Shown here: positions 30,586-42,047 of the stretch, piece after piece
Layout: every line of letters begins with the position of its first letter
How positions within the stretch are numbered: the first letter of the stretch is position 1
From: Isoetes taiwanensis
Taxonomy: Eukaryota; Streptophyta; Lycopodiopsida; Isoetales; Isoetaceae
Reading direction: 5' to 3'
NCBI GenBank assembly: GCA_021234155.1
Contig: JAJEKV010000339.1
Span: forward strand, 126,001 to 190,000
Length of the DNA stretch: 64,000 bases
Notes under the pieces: model-generated
The model's input: the letters and a program-made list of their open reading frames with translations, nothing else
The model's database searches: none
What the model was told of the DNA's origin: nothing
Made by a program: the position numbers and the translations under genes

Positions 30586-31542
30586 TGATACGCTTTAAGG
30601 GAAAAGCTTAAAGGCGTAACTACTTTGAACCACAATTGTATAGACTAAGTAAGAAGATACTTGATCTTTACTTAAGTACAAGTAGCTTGGTTTCCACAAC
30701 TAGTCATCTTGGTTTCCACAACCAATGGATTTGGGCATCCGGTTCACCACCCATCCGGATCGGAACAAAAACTAAGGCAATTTCCAAGGGAAAGCGATGA
30801 AAGGAATTGAGTAGCGACCTATTATCCCTTGACTTGCTATCAATCCGATCTACAATTGCAATGGGTTCATATAGCTTCAATCCAACCACCAAGGATTAGA
30901 ACTTCGATTCAATCCCAAGCTTATCCGAAAACCAGAATCACTGCAGATCCGAAGCATGTGAGCAGAAAGCGAGACCGAAGCCTGCTTTGAAGATCCACGG
31001 CTCAATCCGCGGTAAAACAAGCGGATTTGGATAGGAGAGGCAGCCAAAGTCCCATTTGCTGCTGCCCAACTCAAGAGCAGGTGGGTGCGAATGGGAAGCA
31101 GTGCGTGATGCCGTGACCTCTTAAACCGGGCGTGATCCCCTACTTGTAGCCCGGATCCACCCTTTTCTTCACATAAAGGCTGCTATTTCGATCGCCTCCC
31201 GAGCTTTTTTTCACGCCCATAAAGGTATTTGGTCCCGGCTATTAGATCTCCCTTTGATTTAAGCCTTTTCATGGTAAGAATAGTTTGCCCAATCCCTATT
31301 TTGACGTTTCCCTTGCTTCCACATAAGATATTCCCTTGCTTAAGATATTTTCTTTTCCCTTTAGAAAATATCTCCCTTTATCCTTGCTAATAACAATGGT
31401 TATTGATAATACCTTGCCCCATAATATCTTATAACCATTGACTTTCAAAATACCCCATTGCCTTAACCATTGTTCCTCAACACCCCATTGCCTTAGTTTC
31501 TTTTTGTCTCTGGACCACTCCCCCTAGCATGCCCCCATATCA
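30586..31542 (-). repeat. LTR copy 3 (5' LTR on minus strand), 957 bp
   Basis: Same ends as the other two copies. The first ~650 bp carries many small differences from copies 1 and 2, almost all at CAG, CTG or CCG triplets (for example ccag to ccgg, aacagtg to aagcgatg, gcagcc to gcgacc), while the last ~280 bp is unchanged. This pattern looks technical; see the findings. Confidence 0.92.
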
Positions 31543-31547
31543 GAACC

Positions 31548-32180
31548 CTTGACATTTGTCAAGAAAAATGATAACAAATAATCCAAAGTGTGCAAATCAC
31601 AAACTGAAAGTTGCAAAACAAAACCATTAAGGTTTCGTAAGCAAATAACAAACATGATATGATTAGCTAATTTTTCATTTTGGATTGTGCATTTCTGTGA
31701 AGATAAAAGCCTATCAAAGAATGATTCCAAACAATAGCCGTATTAAATCAATTCATGTTCTTTAGACAATTGCGCTACAGAAAGCTTAGAAAATGTACTC
31801 ATTCTCAAGGGAGAAGGGCACTTAGATGAACATTCTAAGAAGAGCAAGAGCATTCCCATGTCTTGAGATAAGAGCAAGAGCATTCCCACTTCTTGCTACT
31901 CCATCACGTTTGATTCACATGTGTTCACATAGTTTATGCCTCATGTATGATGCCAAAGAAGATAAAAAATGCAAGCATGGAAATGCATAGACATGTCTTT
32001 TGGCTTTAGAGTAAGCCATAAGGCGCAATGTAAATCCATCAGTAAGTGACCTAGAGCTCATCCTAAGGGAGGGTCCAGGCAACTTCTTTGCCTCATGTCT
32101 ATTTGAGTAAGTTTTGTCTTTTTTTTTTCACATTTGGAGCATCTTGTGTTGCCTATTTGAGTTTGTCTTTTGCCCACGTT
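31548..32180. other. AT-rich spacer
   Basis: No gene seen. A 29-bp duplication, agagcaagagcattccca, occurs at about 31846 and 31871. Confidence 0.4.
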
Positions 32181-32184
32181 GGAG

Positions 32185-32300
32185 CATCTTGTGTTGTTCT
32201 ACCCTGTTAGCCATGCAAATATCATGCGAGGAGTGTATCAAGTTTGTTTTTTTCCTTTCTTTTCCCCTCTCATCTGGTGGTACAGAAGTTATTATGCCCA
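32185..32300 (+). repeat. Fragment of a LINE ORF1 leader
   Basis: About 110 bp (tgttctaccctgttagccat, catgcgaggagtgtatcaag) match the reverse complement of 33835-33945, the sequence just upstream of the ORF1-like frame at 33360-33947. It is thus an inverted second copy. Confidence 0.65.
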
Positions 32301-32638
32301 AGTTCCATCTCTATGTGGTGCATTTGGAGAATTATGTTCCAAGTTCCATCATTCCGAGAAGCAAATGCGTTTAAAACTGATAGCCAACCAAAGGGTGAAA
32401 GATTGAAATTGATTCCTATGATTCGATTGCAGAGGGAGCACGAGATACATGGGCGGCTTTTCACAGGGGTGAGCACTTTTAAGTCTCATCGCATCTTTCC
32501 CTCCAGAGTTCCTCCCCATTTACTCGATACCTGACCTATATGTTCATTCTTCCAATAGTTGAACTTCCTTCAATGAACACAAAACCCCAAAGTCCCAAAT
32601 AAGCTCAAATGAATAGCATCTATAAAAAAATGAAATCT

Positions 32639-32706
32639 CAAATTTATGCAATATCCATAAGAAGCCGAATTCAAATTTATGCAATATCCATAAGAAGCCG
32701 AATATA
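32639..32706. repeat. Tandem duplication, ~35 bp x 2
   Basis: The unit aatttatgcaatatccataa followed by gaagccgaat occurs twice in a row. Confidence 0.8.
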
Positions 32707-33153
32707 ATACAACATGTATGAAGATTACAAGGTGATAACAAAAGAAACAACTTCTAATAAGTATATTTTAAAAAACATTCTCTCTCAATTTGCAAGGAAA
32801 CTAGATCCATATAGAAAATTCAAAAAACACGCAAAGAAACTGGAAAAAAATCTTTAAAGAAGATCAACTATTAGGAGAATGTTGAAAGAGTAAATGGGGA
32901 GGAACGTCGGAGGGAAAGATGCAACGAGAGTTAAGAGCTCATAGAAAAACAAAGGTGCTTGCTGATAAAACCACTCCTAAATAATGGCATCCTTCAAAAA
33001 GCGAGTTCGTTGAGGATCAGCCCTGCGAAAAGCCGTTCGTGTCGAACCATGAATTGATTCGGAGCTTTCGAGGTCTACTCCCCAATCAACCTAACGGTTA
33101 TCAATTTAAACGCATTCGCTGATGAGGAATGCAAAGTCTCCAAATGCGCCACA

Positions 33154-33155
<2 letters not shown>

Positions 33156-33184
<29 letters not shown>

Positions 33185-33195
33185 AGATAAGATAA
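33156..33195 (-). repeat. (GATAA)8 microsatellite, likely LINE 3' tail
   Basis: Eight perfect gataa units. Read on the minus strand they are a (TTATC)n tail directly after the sequence that follows the ORF1-like frame, the position of a LINE 3' end. Confidence 0.75.
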
Positions 33196-33359
33196 GATGA
33201 ATTTTTACGAACGGGTTATGGGACGGCACATGCAAGGGCAACAGCCCATCTAAAACCTGGGGACTAGGCCCCATCACCAAACACAATAATCAAATATTAA
33301 AATAAGAATAAGATAAGATAATGCTAATGCGAGTGATAAATTTATGCTTCTAAAATTAT

Positions 33360-33947
33360 CTAGACATAGCCAGTCCAAGGATTGGAAGGCCATTGATCTA
33401 GAATAATTGCTGCGCCTCCCCTGTACACTGCCCATTTCTTTTGCAGGCGGGCTGCCCTCACCTTGCAGAGCTCCTCCTTACGGTTACACAATTGAAGAGG
33501 GGAGAGGTCCTCCTGTACTGAGAAACTAGTCCCTCTGAGATGATTTCCATGCTGAAGAACATGTAAGCGGCTAAGAGTGTCTTGAAACCGAACCAAAAGA
33601 TGGCGAGGACGATCAGGTCTTGCCGCTCCCACCCTAGTAGCGGAGACAACTCCACCAGCCTTCACATGCATGACATCAGTACAAAAATGCAAAGCAGCAT
33701 CCATATCAGAAAGGGCATCATCTTCTGCCTCTGCAACTCCTATAATACGCAAGTTCAGGCTCCTAGTAACAGAAGATGCTGAGGCACCCTGCTCCTGTCC
33801 GCTAGCTCGGCACTGTGACCCCTGGTCCCACGCAATAACTTCTATACCACTAAACGAGAGGTGAGAAGAAAGGAAAATAAAATTTACTTGATAGACTCCT
33901 CGCATGGTATTGGCATAGCTAATAGGGTAGAGCAACACAAAATGCAC
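33360..33947 (-). pseudogene. LINE ORF1-like protein (RNA-binding type)
   Basis: A 195-codon frame whose central part reads SLNLRIIGVAEAEDDALSDM, RHLLVRFQDTLSRLHVLQHG and FSVQEDLSPLQLCNRKEELC. This follows the pattern of L1-type ORF1 proteins (Transposase_22 family): an RRM-like N(L)RIxGhxE, then RPRxhxVRF and a C-terminal domain with hxEDLSxxxxxRRxxh. Such proteins coat LINE RNA. The frame is followed (minus strand) by ~200 bp and a (TTATC)n tail, without ORF2, so the copy is internally deleted or represents an ORF1-only derivative. Which LINE lineage in this window it belongs to is not clear. Confidence 0.6.
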
Positions 33948-33959
33948 TAGACTAATCTT

Positions 33960-35140
33960 CTTTTCTTTTTCTTTTTATTAAACCTGCTTTGTTTAGAGCT
34001 GAAACTCAAAGAGTATGCCAAATCATAATTTACTAAAGCCAAACTCTTTGTCGACCCCACCCCCCCCTCCCCCCTTTTGGCTATTTAAACATCTTGCTTA
34101 TTCAAAAAAAAAGAGGAAGAAATAGATATATCCAGAGCCTCAAAAAAAAAATGTATATATCCTACTTTATTTTTTTGACAACCTTTTTGTACTTTAAGGT
34201 TCTCAAATCACAACTTATGTTTTAATTGAGTTTTCATTTGACAACAATAAGTTATTCCAAAATTTTTTCATTTAAAATTAAGTTTGCAAATACTTTTTAC
34301 AATTTTTTTGTTGAAAAAAAAAGGTTTTAATCAAAAATAAGATTTTTATGAGAGGTCCCTTTTTATCAAACCATTGTATATAATATCTAAGTCACTAAAA
34401 ATAGATAGAGAAGAGAAGCATTAGAGAGAGACTCTCAATTGTTTCCACGCTCATAACTTGAGCTACATATAAGCTACAGAGGTCAGATTCATATGATATA
34501 AGGCTCTTTGGAAAGCTTATGTAGAGAGCTTTTATATTGGGATAGATTCGACCCAAATCTATTAAAATAGGTACCTGCTTTTTGTACTTTTTAATCCGGA
34601 TATCTTTTTGCAAAGTGTATGCTATGTAGATTTGGTAATAATATGGTTTTTATCATAACTTTTGATTCCAGACTCTGTTTTGAGTATTTTTTATTGTGTT
34701 GGAAAGCTCTCTCTAGAATCTATCGGATAATGTATGATATGTTTATAAGTTTCTCTGGGCAAAAACAGCAAATTTTAGGGCGGATTTGGTAGGGTTTCGC
34801 ACTACACTAGTTGATTCTCTGCCCAACAGATCATTTTGGTCATGTTCCTTGTCCTATATCATTGTAGTGCAGTAAGTTTTTATGAAGATACTGAAGAGAT
34901 GATGTCATCGTGGACGCGTTTTGTATCGAAAAAAAAAAAAAACTGAATTTTTTTGTTTTTATGGATTTGTGCTATATTTGATGGTTTAAATATTATTCAT
35001 GAACTTGCCAATATTTTTTAAATTTTTATTTTTTTTTCAAACGAAAAAAAACAGCATTTCCCATAACACACCAAAACAAAAGTAATATTTCTCATTGAGC
35101 ACTTTGTGATAACCTTTTTTTGCAAAGAGAACTCCTCGAT
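33960..35140. other. AT-rich intergenic sequence
   Basis: Low-complexity T- and A-rich DNA with several poly-A runs (for example 34928-34941 and 35027-35050). No gene seen. Confidence 0.4.
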
Positions 35141-35144
35141 TGTG

Positions 35145-35450
35145 TCTATTTGAGACACTGATGCTGAGTGTAAGGAGCTCAAATGTTGGCTACGCCAGGT
35201 CATAGATCTCGTTCCACGCCCAGACATGGCCAGCCAATACCGCGCTTTTGTCAAGGCTAAGAAAGCCGTATATCGGGGGACATCAAAGGAAAATCCGTCA
35301 TCCCAAGACCTTCTGGCAAATGGTGCTTAGAAGCCAGTACGGCCTGCAGGAAACATCACTTTCGAGCAATAGAGGCAATCAGGGTGCACGAGTAGCAATT
35401 ACCCCAGGGACCACTAACAAGGTTATTCCCATCTATAAGGCAGGTTAATC
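35145..35450 (+). pseudogene. LINE ORF2 fragment (pre-RT region)
   Basis: Reads CKELKCWLRQVIDLVPRPDM, ASQYRAFVKAKKAVYRG and HPKTFWQMVL in shifting frames. This parallels the 42 kb LINE (ECREFKRTLRQV, GQYRSFLKNKKATYLKEH, HPKTFWRRVL). It ends with a piece matching VVPIYKAG of the RT start, with the sequence between deleted. Short and dead. Confidence 0.65.
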
Positions 35451-35509
35451 ATCTAGATTTAGTATGAAGCATTCCAGCTATCCAGTTTAAAAATAGAATA
35501 ACTATGTTT

Positions 35510-36074
35510 GCCATGTGTAAACTTACATGAGATTTGATTGTTTGCCATGTGTAAACTTACATGAGGTTGCCTTGTCCACTTGCAAACTAATCACATTTGA
35601 AGATCATGCATCAAGCTTGTTTCCAAGAATATAATCAGTGAAAATTATGTAAACTTGATTTGTGCAAAATAAAAACCTAAGTTGCCACACTTTTTTCCTT
35701 GTGCAAAAGAGTGGAAGAAAAATTCGAAGTTGGAAGATCGGCTCCAGTGGAAATGTTTAAAGGCAAAATCAATCAACTTTAACATTTCACATAGCTTAAA
35801 AACTGATGTAGAAAGGAAAATGGTTTTGATCTTGGAAAATCAACAAAGTATTCCTTCGGCCCCCCTCCAAAACCTCGTCCCCCAAAGGCTTGCCTTAGGG
35901 CAATCAACAACGAAGTTTGGATCAGGATTGCCTATTGTAAACTGTCTCAACTTCTATGAATTTCAAACTGATGAAGTTCAACTCTGATTTAGATGAACTT
36001 ATTCTAGTTGGGAAGATCTTATTCTACTAGAATGATTATGAAGACTTTTGAGTTTCAAGCGCCATATTGCCAAA
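35510..36074. other. Spacer upstream of the BOLA4-like gene
   Basis: Contains a ~36-bp tandem duplication (catgtgtaaacttacatgag at about 35514 and 35550). The region just before the gene probably holds its promoter, but no TATA box could be assigned. Confidence 0.35.
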
Positions 36075-36832
36075 ATGCAATTTAGGATGCAAAAATTTTT
36101 AACAAGATCTCAACCGCCAGTAGCTAATGGACGTTCCAGATCGGGAAGAATGAGGATTAGGGTTCCAGGTCTGGTCTTCATGTCGGCTATGGCGCCCGAT
36201 GCAATTACGGCTTTGAAGCTACCATCGGCTGGCCTTTCCGTTCCCTTTCTAGCGTCTTCATTACGGCGTGGTCCGTCTCCGGCATTAAACTCTGCCGCTG
36301 AATCAGCGTCAATACCTCCTTCGATTCATGTGATGCAGACCAAGGTATTCCATAATTTTTTCCTGATACAAACAGCAAATTTTATATTATTTTTCTTCCA
36401 AATCTTCTCTGCACAAGACAGTAGTTTTGATAAAGAAAAAAAATACATAGAATTATGTTCTGAGAAGAATTATATTTATATTATAATAATACATGCAGAT
36501 CAAAGAACAGCTTAGGACAGAAGAGGCATTAGTGCAACCTGCTTATGGGGATCCTCACTATGTCAGGTGCACCATTCTCCTTCCCTTTACAGACCAATCA
36601 CATATTGATTTGGCTAGATGGTATGTCAGTTCAGTTTAATCGATCTAATTGTCAGCAATATTTGTTATGCTAAAGAATTGATGTTGTATCATCTACATTC
36701 GAGGGCAAAACACGCCGAGAGCGGCACAAACTAGTCTTCAAATCAATCTGGAAAGAAATTGAAAGTGGACTACACTCTGTAGATCAGATGAGAACCAGAA
36801 CTCCAGCAGAGGCTAATGAAGAAAGAGCATAA
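36075..36832 (+). CDS. BOLA4: BolA-like protein, BOLA4 type (organelle)
   Basis: Three exons: 36075-36344, 36499-36566 and 36676-36832, joined by GT-AG introns of 154 and 109 bp, encode 164 residues without a stop. Residues 1-80 are rich in Arg, Ser, Ala and Pro and look like a plastid/mitochondrial transit peptide. The BolA fold follows: IHVMQTKIKEQL, AYGDPHYV (BOLA4-type AYGDxRHV) and, across the second splice, RIDVVSSTFEGKTRRERHKL (the FEGKxxxxRH/R signature) and SVDQMRTRTPAEA, the BOLA4 C-terminus. The exon 2-3 junction codon (AG|A, Arg) keeps frame. Plant BolA proteins bind monothiol glutaredoxins through a shared Fe-S cluster; Arabidopsis BOLA4 is dual-targeted, with a similar length (about 175). 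I chose the first ATG in frame; later ones at 36087 and beyond are possible. The only gene here that reads intact. Confidence 0.85.
36345..36498 (+). other. Intron 1 of the BOLA4-like gene
   Basis: Donor aag|gtattc, acceptor catgcag|atc, phase 0, AT-rich. The join restores MQTK|IKEQL. Confidence 0.8.
36567..36675 (+). other. Intron 2 of the BOLA4-like gene
   Basis: Donor gtcag|gtgcac, acceptor gctaaag|aatt, phase 2. The join restores HYVRIDVVSS. Confidence 0.8.
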
Positions 36833-36959
36833 GTATGCCATTCTTCATTGGGTGCAATAACAACAAAATATTTGTCTTCTAATTTCATAGTACTTGAAGA
36901 TTTGATGGGAAATCATACAACTTACTTCCTCTTCTTGTAATATGAGTAACTTAATGCCT

Positions 36960-37500
36960 CATGCAATTAAGTTTGCCATCATAAATTGGACTTAGGCAAA
37001 CCGTGTACAAACAGTGTGGTCCCATTCCTATGTATCTTGGGTATAATTCATCTTCTTGCATTGAATAGGAGATTGGTCACTATGCTCCTCTTTGGGACCT
37101 ATGTATCTTGGGTAGAATCCATCTTCTTGCATTGAATAAGAGTGGTCACTATGCTCTTTTTTCTATGTATTTGCCAAGTCAATGATTTTCAATAGCTAGC
37201 AGCCAACAAGAAGAATGTGCTGTTTATAATATGACAAGGTTTAGAACTCCCAAATCAATGCCTCAACAAGTTTGCCATAATGGATTGGGGCGTGATGAAC
37301 ATGTATAAATGTGGGAAGAATGGTGTGGTCCCATGCCTATGTAGCTTGGGTGGTTTTGATCTTCCTGTATTGAATATGAGGGAGATTACTAATCTACCAT
37401 TCTTTAAAAAATTGTGTATGTTGGATCTTCTTTCATTGAATAGGGATTCTCTTCTTTCTATGTACTCCCCAACAGGTCAATGCTCTTCAATGGCCTCTAA
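36960..37500. repeat. Diverged duplicates downstream of BOLA4-like gene
   Basis: A motif block (gtggtccca(t)tcctatgtat, cttgggta, catcttcttgcattgaata) appears at about 37015, 37095 and, more diverged, 37320. The first part may include the 3' untranslated region of the BOLA4-like gene. Confidence 0.5.
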
Positions 37501-37881
37501 ATAGAGCCAAGAAAAATGTGGGGTTTAAAATAATGATCTCGATCTTACTAGCATGTACCGTGCCCATACTATACCTGAATATCTTATTCGAATCCTGAAT
37601 ATCTTATTCGAATGACTTACAAGAACATTCTTTTGTATATATTTAATATGCAAAAAACAACTATTTATAGACAAAATAATGCTTGGAAGTCTATTCTCGA
37701 TTTCTAATGGTATCTTCACGAGTTAGATTGCCCGTGAGTACTAGTACACACATATGTGCTACGATTCTATTGCACATGCCTAATAGTTAATTCAACAATT
37801 ACAAGGTCCCACAATAATCTAATGATAAATTAGGCATAAATCAGGCCTACAACATGAAATGCATTCCTATATGTGACCTAG

Positions 37882-38001
37882 GAAGCCAAGTGTTATAGCC
37901 TAGCCCCAAACAATGTTCTAGCCTTAGCCATCTACAACCCAGAAGCCAAGTGTTATAGCCCTAGCCCCAAACAATGTTCTAGCCTTAGCCATCTCCAACC
38001 C
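37882..38001. repeat. Tandem duplication, 60 bp x 2
   Basis: gaagccaagtgttatagcc and ccccaaacaatgttctagcc recur exactly 60 bp apart, with two or three differences. Confidence 0.85.
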
Positions 38002-41000
38002 ACAACACGCGTCAATTCCAAAGAAATTCGAGATCATTCTCTCACTTTGTGCAATGGGACCAATACCAAGATTATAATGGAGTTTCATGTGGATTTCTTA
38101 TGCATATTTCAAAAGAGTATAATGGAGTTTCTTGTGCATTTCTTATGCATATACCCCAACAAGAATTACATGTGCATCCTATATTCTAAAAGTTTGTTTG
38201 TTCTATGGATTAGGGTAAAACATTCAAAGAACTATGTATGCTAAAATTTGAGTTTTTAAATCCTAGTGAATTCTCTTCTTTATGCTAACCAACCCTATTT
38301 TGTAAACAAGTTGGCACAATGGATCAATCTAATGAGCCCACTAGATGCATATCTCATTGTTTCTTTGTCATGTCCGTGTACCAATTTCTTTGTCCGAGTT
38401 ACATAAATGTTCATGAACATGCACTTTTTCTGGGGCATCTTCTCTTTATACACCAATATGGCAAATGGTGATCAACAAATTGAAGAGATCACATGACTCT
38501 TCTATAGTTCTAGGTTCAAGTGGGTCTCATTTACCCACTACCCACTAAAGCTTTCTGAAATGTTGCACCTCATAAAGCAGACAATTGGGTCTCTATTTTA
38601 TTGCGCAATGCTAAAATGGACAACCCTGATTGCCCAACTGTTGCATGATGTTCAATAATGCAACAAAGGGTTGTTGCAACATCATGTAATGGTCGAGGGT
38701 GGTAGCAGTAGATGTAGTTTAGTAGGGGAATAGGATGGTCCCTAAAAGGCATGTGGTCCAATGCAAAAAGAGACATGCATCTTTTAATTCTGTTGGTGCT
38801 ATTGTAAATGCTACAGTTAAAAACCCACCAACAAAATGTGCTTGTAATGCACAACTTGAGATGTCAGAAACAGGGCCATATATGGGGCCAAGAACCCTCA
38901 ATTCTGCCTGGAAATGCTACAGAAGACTCTTACACAAGCTACAAGTCTGATCAGACGTTATCTCTTTCTTGGTGCTGTCTGTTGGTGCAGACATAGAGGT
39001 TTTCATTTTGTATCTAACAAGTCATTCTGGTTATGACAGATGCACACAAGACAAGGCAAAATGGCGCTTGCGGCTGCCCCTGGACTTCCTGTGAGCATTC
39101 CTACCCTCAGTCCAAGAAATACCCTCTGCCCTTCATAAATAGCTTGGACAAAGACCTCCAAGCAAACCAGAAAAGTTGCCTCCAATTCCTTGTAGACACT
39201 TCGCACACCATCTTTACCTAACTCCATTACTCTATTATTTTCTGTCCTCCAGCTAAGCACGTGAACCTGTCATTGCTTTACAAAAAGAACCTTTCGAAAC
39301 TCTTTAAAATAATGTCTGTAACAAAGAAAGCTTATTTAAATCCTTGCAGCAACTCCGGCAGGTAGAAGAATCAGGCAGGAAATGGTTCAGAACCGTGTAG
39401 GAAAAAGACCGCCCTTGTTAACATCCATTAAAATAAACCCTAACACGGATTCCAGAACCCTAAAAAAGCTTAATTTTTTAGATTTTAGATGGTCAAGCAG
39501 CTTTTAAGGAATCCTAAGAAGACTGGAAAAGAAAGATTACTTAAGAAATGGTGCTATCACTGTGATTGATGTGGAATCCAAGGGCAAATTTTGATACAAG
39601 CGACAGGATACAGATGGAAACCGCAGAAAACCTAAATTGTACAGAAGGTGAAACCTGGTAAAATTTAATGCCAAATTCCTGAAGTGGGACCTCTTCTTCC
39701 GTTCCTAGATCGGGCGGCCATAACTCCTCGCCGGAGGGGTCGTCTGCTTCTGGTTAGGGCACATGCCTTTTGAGTTTTTAGATAAGCTGTATTGTTCAGA
39801 CCTTAGGCTACCCCCCAATGGTTTGGTTTGCCTAAAAAATATTTTATATTTGTTGTGGTCTATTGTTGTGTCACTATATACCCTTATCTTCCCTACAGCA
39901 ACTTGCCATCCTGACATTTTACATCACCCCGCTGTCCTTTCCGCCCTGCGTGATGTAATCTGCCACCTCGCCATCCCCTTTCCAATTCCCTCCCTGACAT
40001 CCTCGGTAGACTTCCCCTCCACAGCCAGCACTCTCCTCCTGTTCTCCTATTCTCCAGCTCATTTACAACATCCTTCCCTCCCCTCATGTTTCCTTCATCA
40101 GTTTCCACTACTTCCACAGCTTGCCAGTCTATCTAGTGGCAAGCTTCATACTGATGCATGTCTCCTATCCCATTCTGACACCCTTCTTATTGTTGACATT
40201 ACACACCATAGCCATGTTTCCCATCCGTGCTGACATTTGCCTTATTCTTGACATTATTCACCTACATGCTTCAATCCTCTGCTTACTGACAACCCTTCCT
40301 GTTGTTGACACTACAAGGGCCCTATATTTCATCCCTCATGTGGGTTCGATCTGCACTATCTTACATTACACAACATATCGCCAATCTCATGCAGACACTC
40401 ATTCTTATTGCTGACATTACACTTGCCCTACATTTCATCCCTCAAGTGGCTTCGGTAGGCAGTCGTCATGCTTCCACTCACATTCAGTTCTGTTCAGTCA
40501 ACTATGCAGCTTTGACAAAATTGTAGTAATGGCAATCCTGGCTTATTAAATCCAAACATCTATTTGTTATGCATTCTTTAAGCAGCTGTATGCATCCATA
40601 ATAAACTAATGTACTAGGATGCCATCAATCAACAAACTATATATTGTTTTTGTTGAGCACAAGGTTCTATAGCTAGAGGAAGTGGTGTGTGTCTAGTAAT
40701 TAGTACCCAATGTTTAATCAAATCAACGTCATATCAATCCAAATGCATACTTCCATAACTCTTATCCACTTAACCATTGTCTACTTAATTAATGTCAATA
40801 GAGTAGAATCTAGAATGACGATAGATCTCTTCTTCTATCTATCCATCCATTTATTTCTACTCTTAAAGACTTAAAACTTGGTCCTCCATGTTTTTGTCAT
40901 AGATATTGCAATGCACTCTGGATAAGAGTACAAAGAGCAACAGTAATCTCACATGCTTACATCTTCCAATGGAAAATAACCAATCAGATTATAACACAAT

Positions 41001-42005
41001 TCTATTAGTTAATCTAAACGTGTCAAATTCGTATGCAATAGATGTATCACATGGCTCATGTTGTATAAATTACCCAATCTATGACCATGCTTTCATGTTC
41101 CAAATACTGCAAAAAAACTCTTATTGTAGTTCTCTAGTAAACATCTCATGTTCATTTACTATAAGTTCAACCTTATTTGGTATTTTTTGTTTTCATGGCA
41201 CATGTGCCTAGCTAATTTTCATAAGGACCATAGTTAGAAGCATGTTAGATCACCCCCTTTTTTTCTTTTTTTCCTTTTTTTAAACTTTCCAAGCTTTTTT
41301 AAGTTTAGTTGCATAACATGGTTTTCATACTTAAATTGTTATCTACACATTATGTGGTCGTAGTATTTGAGCACATGTATACTTCACTATGGTTTAAATG
41401 GTGATCTAAGCATGACTAAAGCAATGTTGGTATTATTAGTGTTATTATTACTTTCTCTGTATCCAATATAGAAAGAATGTTGGCTTACTTAAATAAATTA
41501 GCTCCAATGTGCAAGGGCTAAAAAACTATACCAATAAACTTTTTGATAAGATAAGATCTGTTTAATTAACAGTGCATTATAGTCTACCATAACAGATGAA
41601 CATCTTTTAAGTAATCAATGTATACATTATGCATTCAGATTTGGATATGACTAAATTCAGGTTCTAAGTATACCCATCAAGTTTGCAAATTCCCCCAAAA
41701 TACCCCCAGAAACAAGGTATTTGGCTTAAATGGTGACAAACTTTTTATGATTGATCAAATATAGAATGATCAAATATAAAAATGCCCTCCATGGAACATA
41801 TAAATGAGAATGAGACCTATCCAATGACCATAGGATTATCAAAAATGGAGTTGGAATCTTCAAGTTACAAGGTTTTGAAAAAGTGTTATTATAGACGACC
41901 AAAATGAACATAACTTGTGAATTTCAATTCCAATTTAGATGAATGTGATCTTGTTGCAACAAGTTTATTCTAATCTATAATGTTTGTGAAGACAAATTTT
42001 AAATT
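38002..42005. other. Intergenic, no gene recognised
   Basis: AT-rich sequence. A loose ~110-bp duplication with catttcatccctcatgtgg lies at 40310-40450. Open frames here are short and show no family signature. Confidence 0.4.
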
Positions 42006-42047
42006 TTAGGAGTTACAAAAACTATATAACTATATTTCCAAGGATGC

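Larger units (their letters stand above)
26407..31542 (-). mobile_element. Non-autonomous LTR element, three LTRs in tandem
   Basis: The structure is LTR (26407-27364), internal (27365-28499), LTR (28500-29457), internal (29458-30585), LTR (30586-31542), all on the minus strand. The outer ends are flanked by a 5-bp target-site duplication gaacc (26402-26406 and 31543-31547). LTR ends are TGATA...TATCA. Both internal units have a primer-binding site two bases from the LTR and carry no recognisable coding sequence, so the element is TRIM/LARD-like and would need proteins from elsewhere. One outer duplication shows the array arrived as a unit or grew by unequal LTR recombination after insertion. 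Confidence 0.93.

Noticed and set aside
36048-36074. Upstream TTG as start of the BOLA4-like protein
   Set aside because: Nuclear plant genes start at ATG; the first in-frame ATG is at 36075 and leaves a plausible transit peptide.
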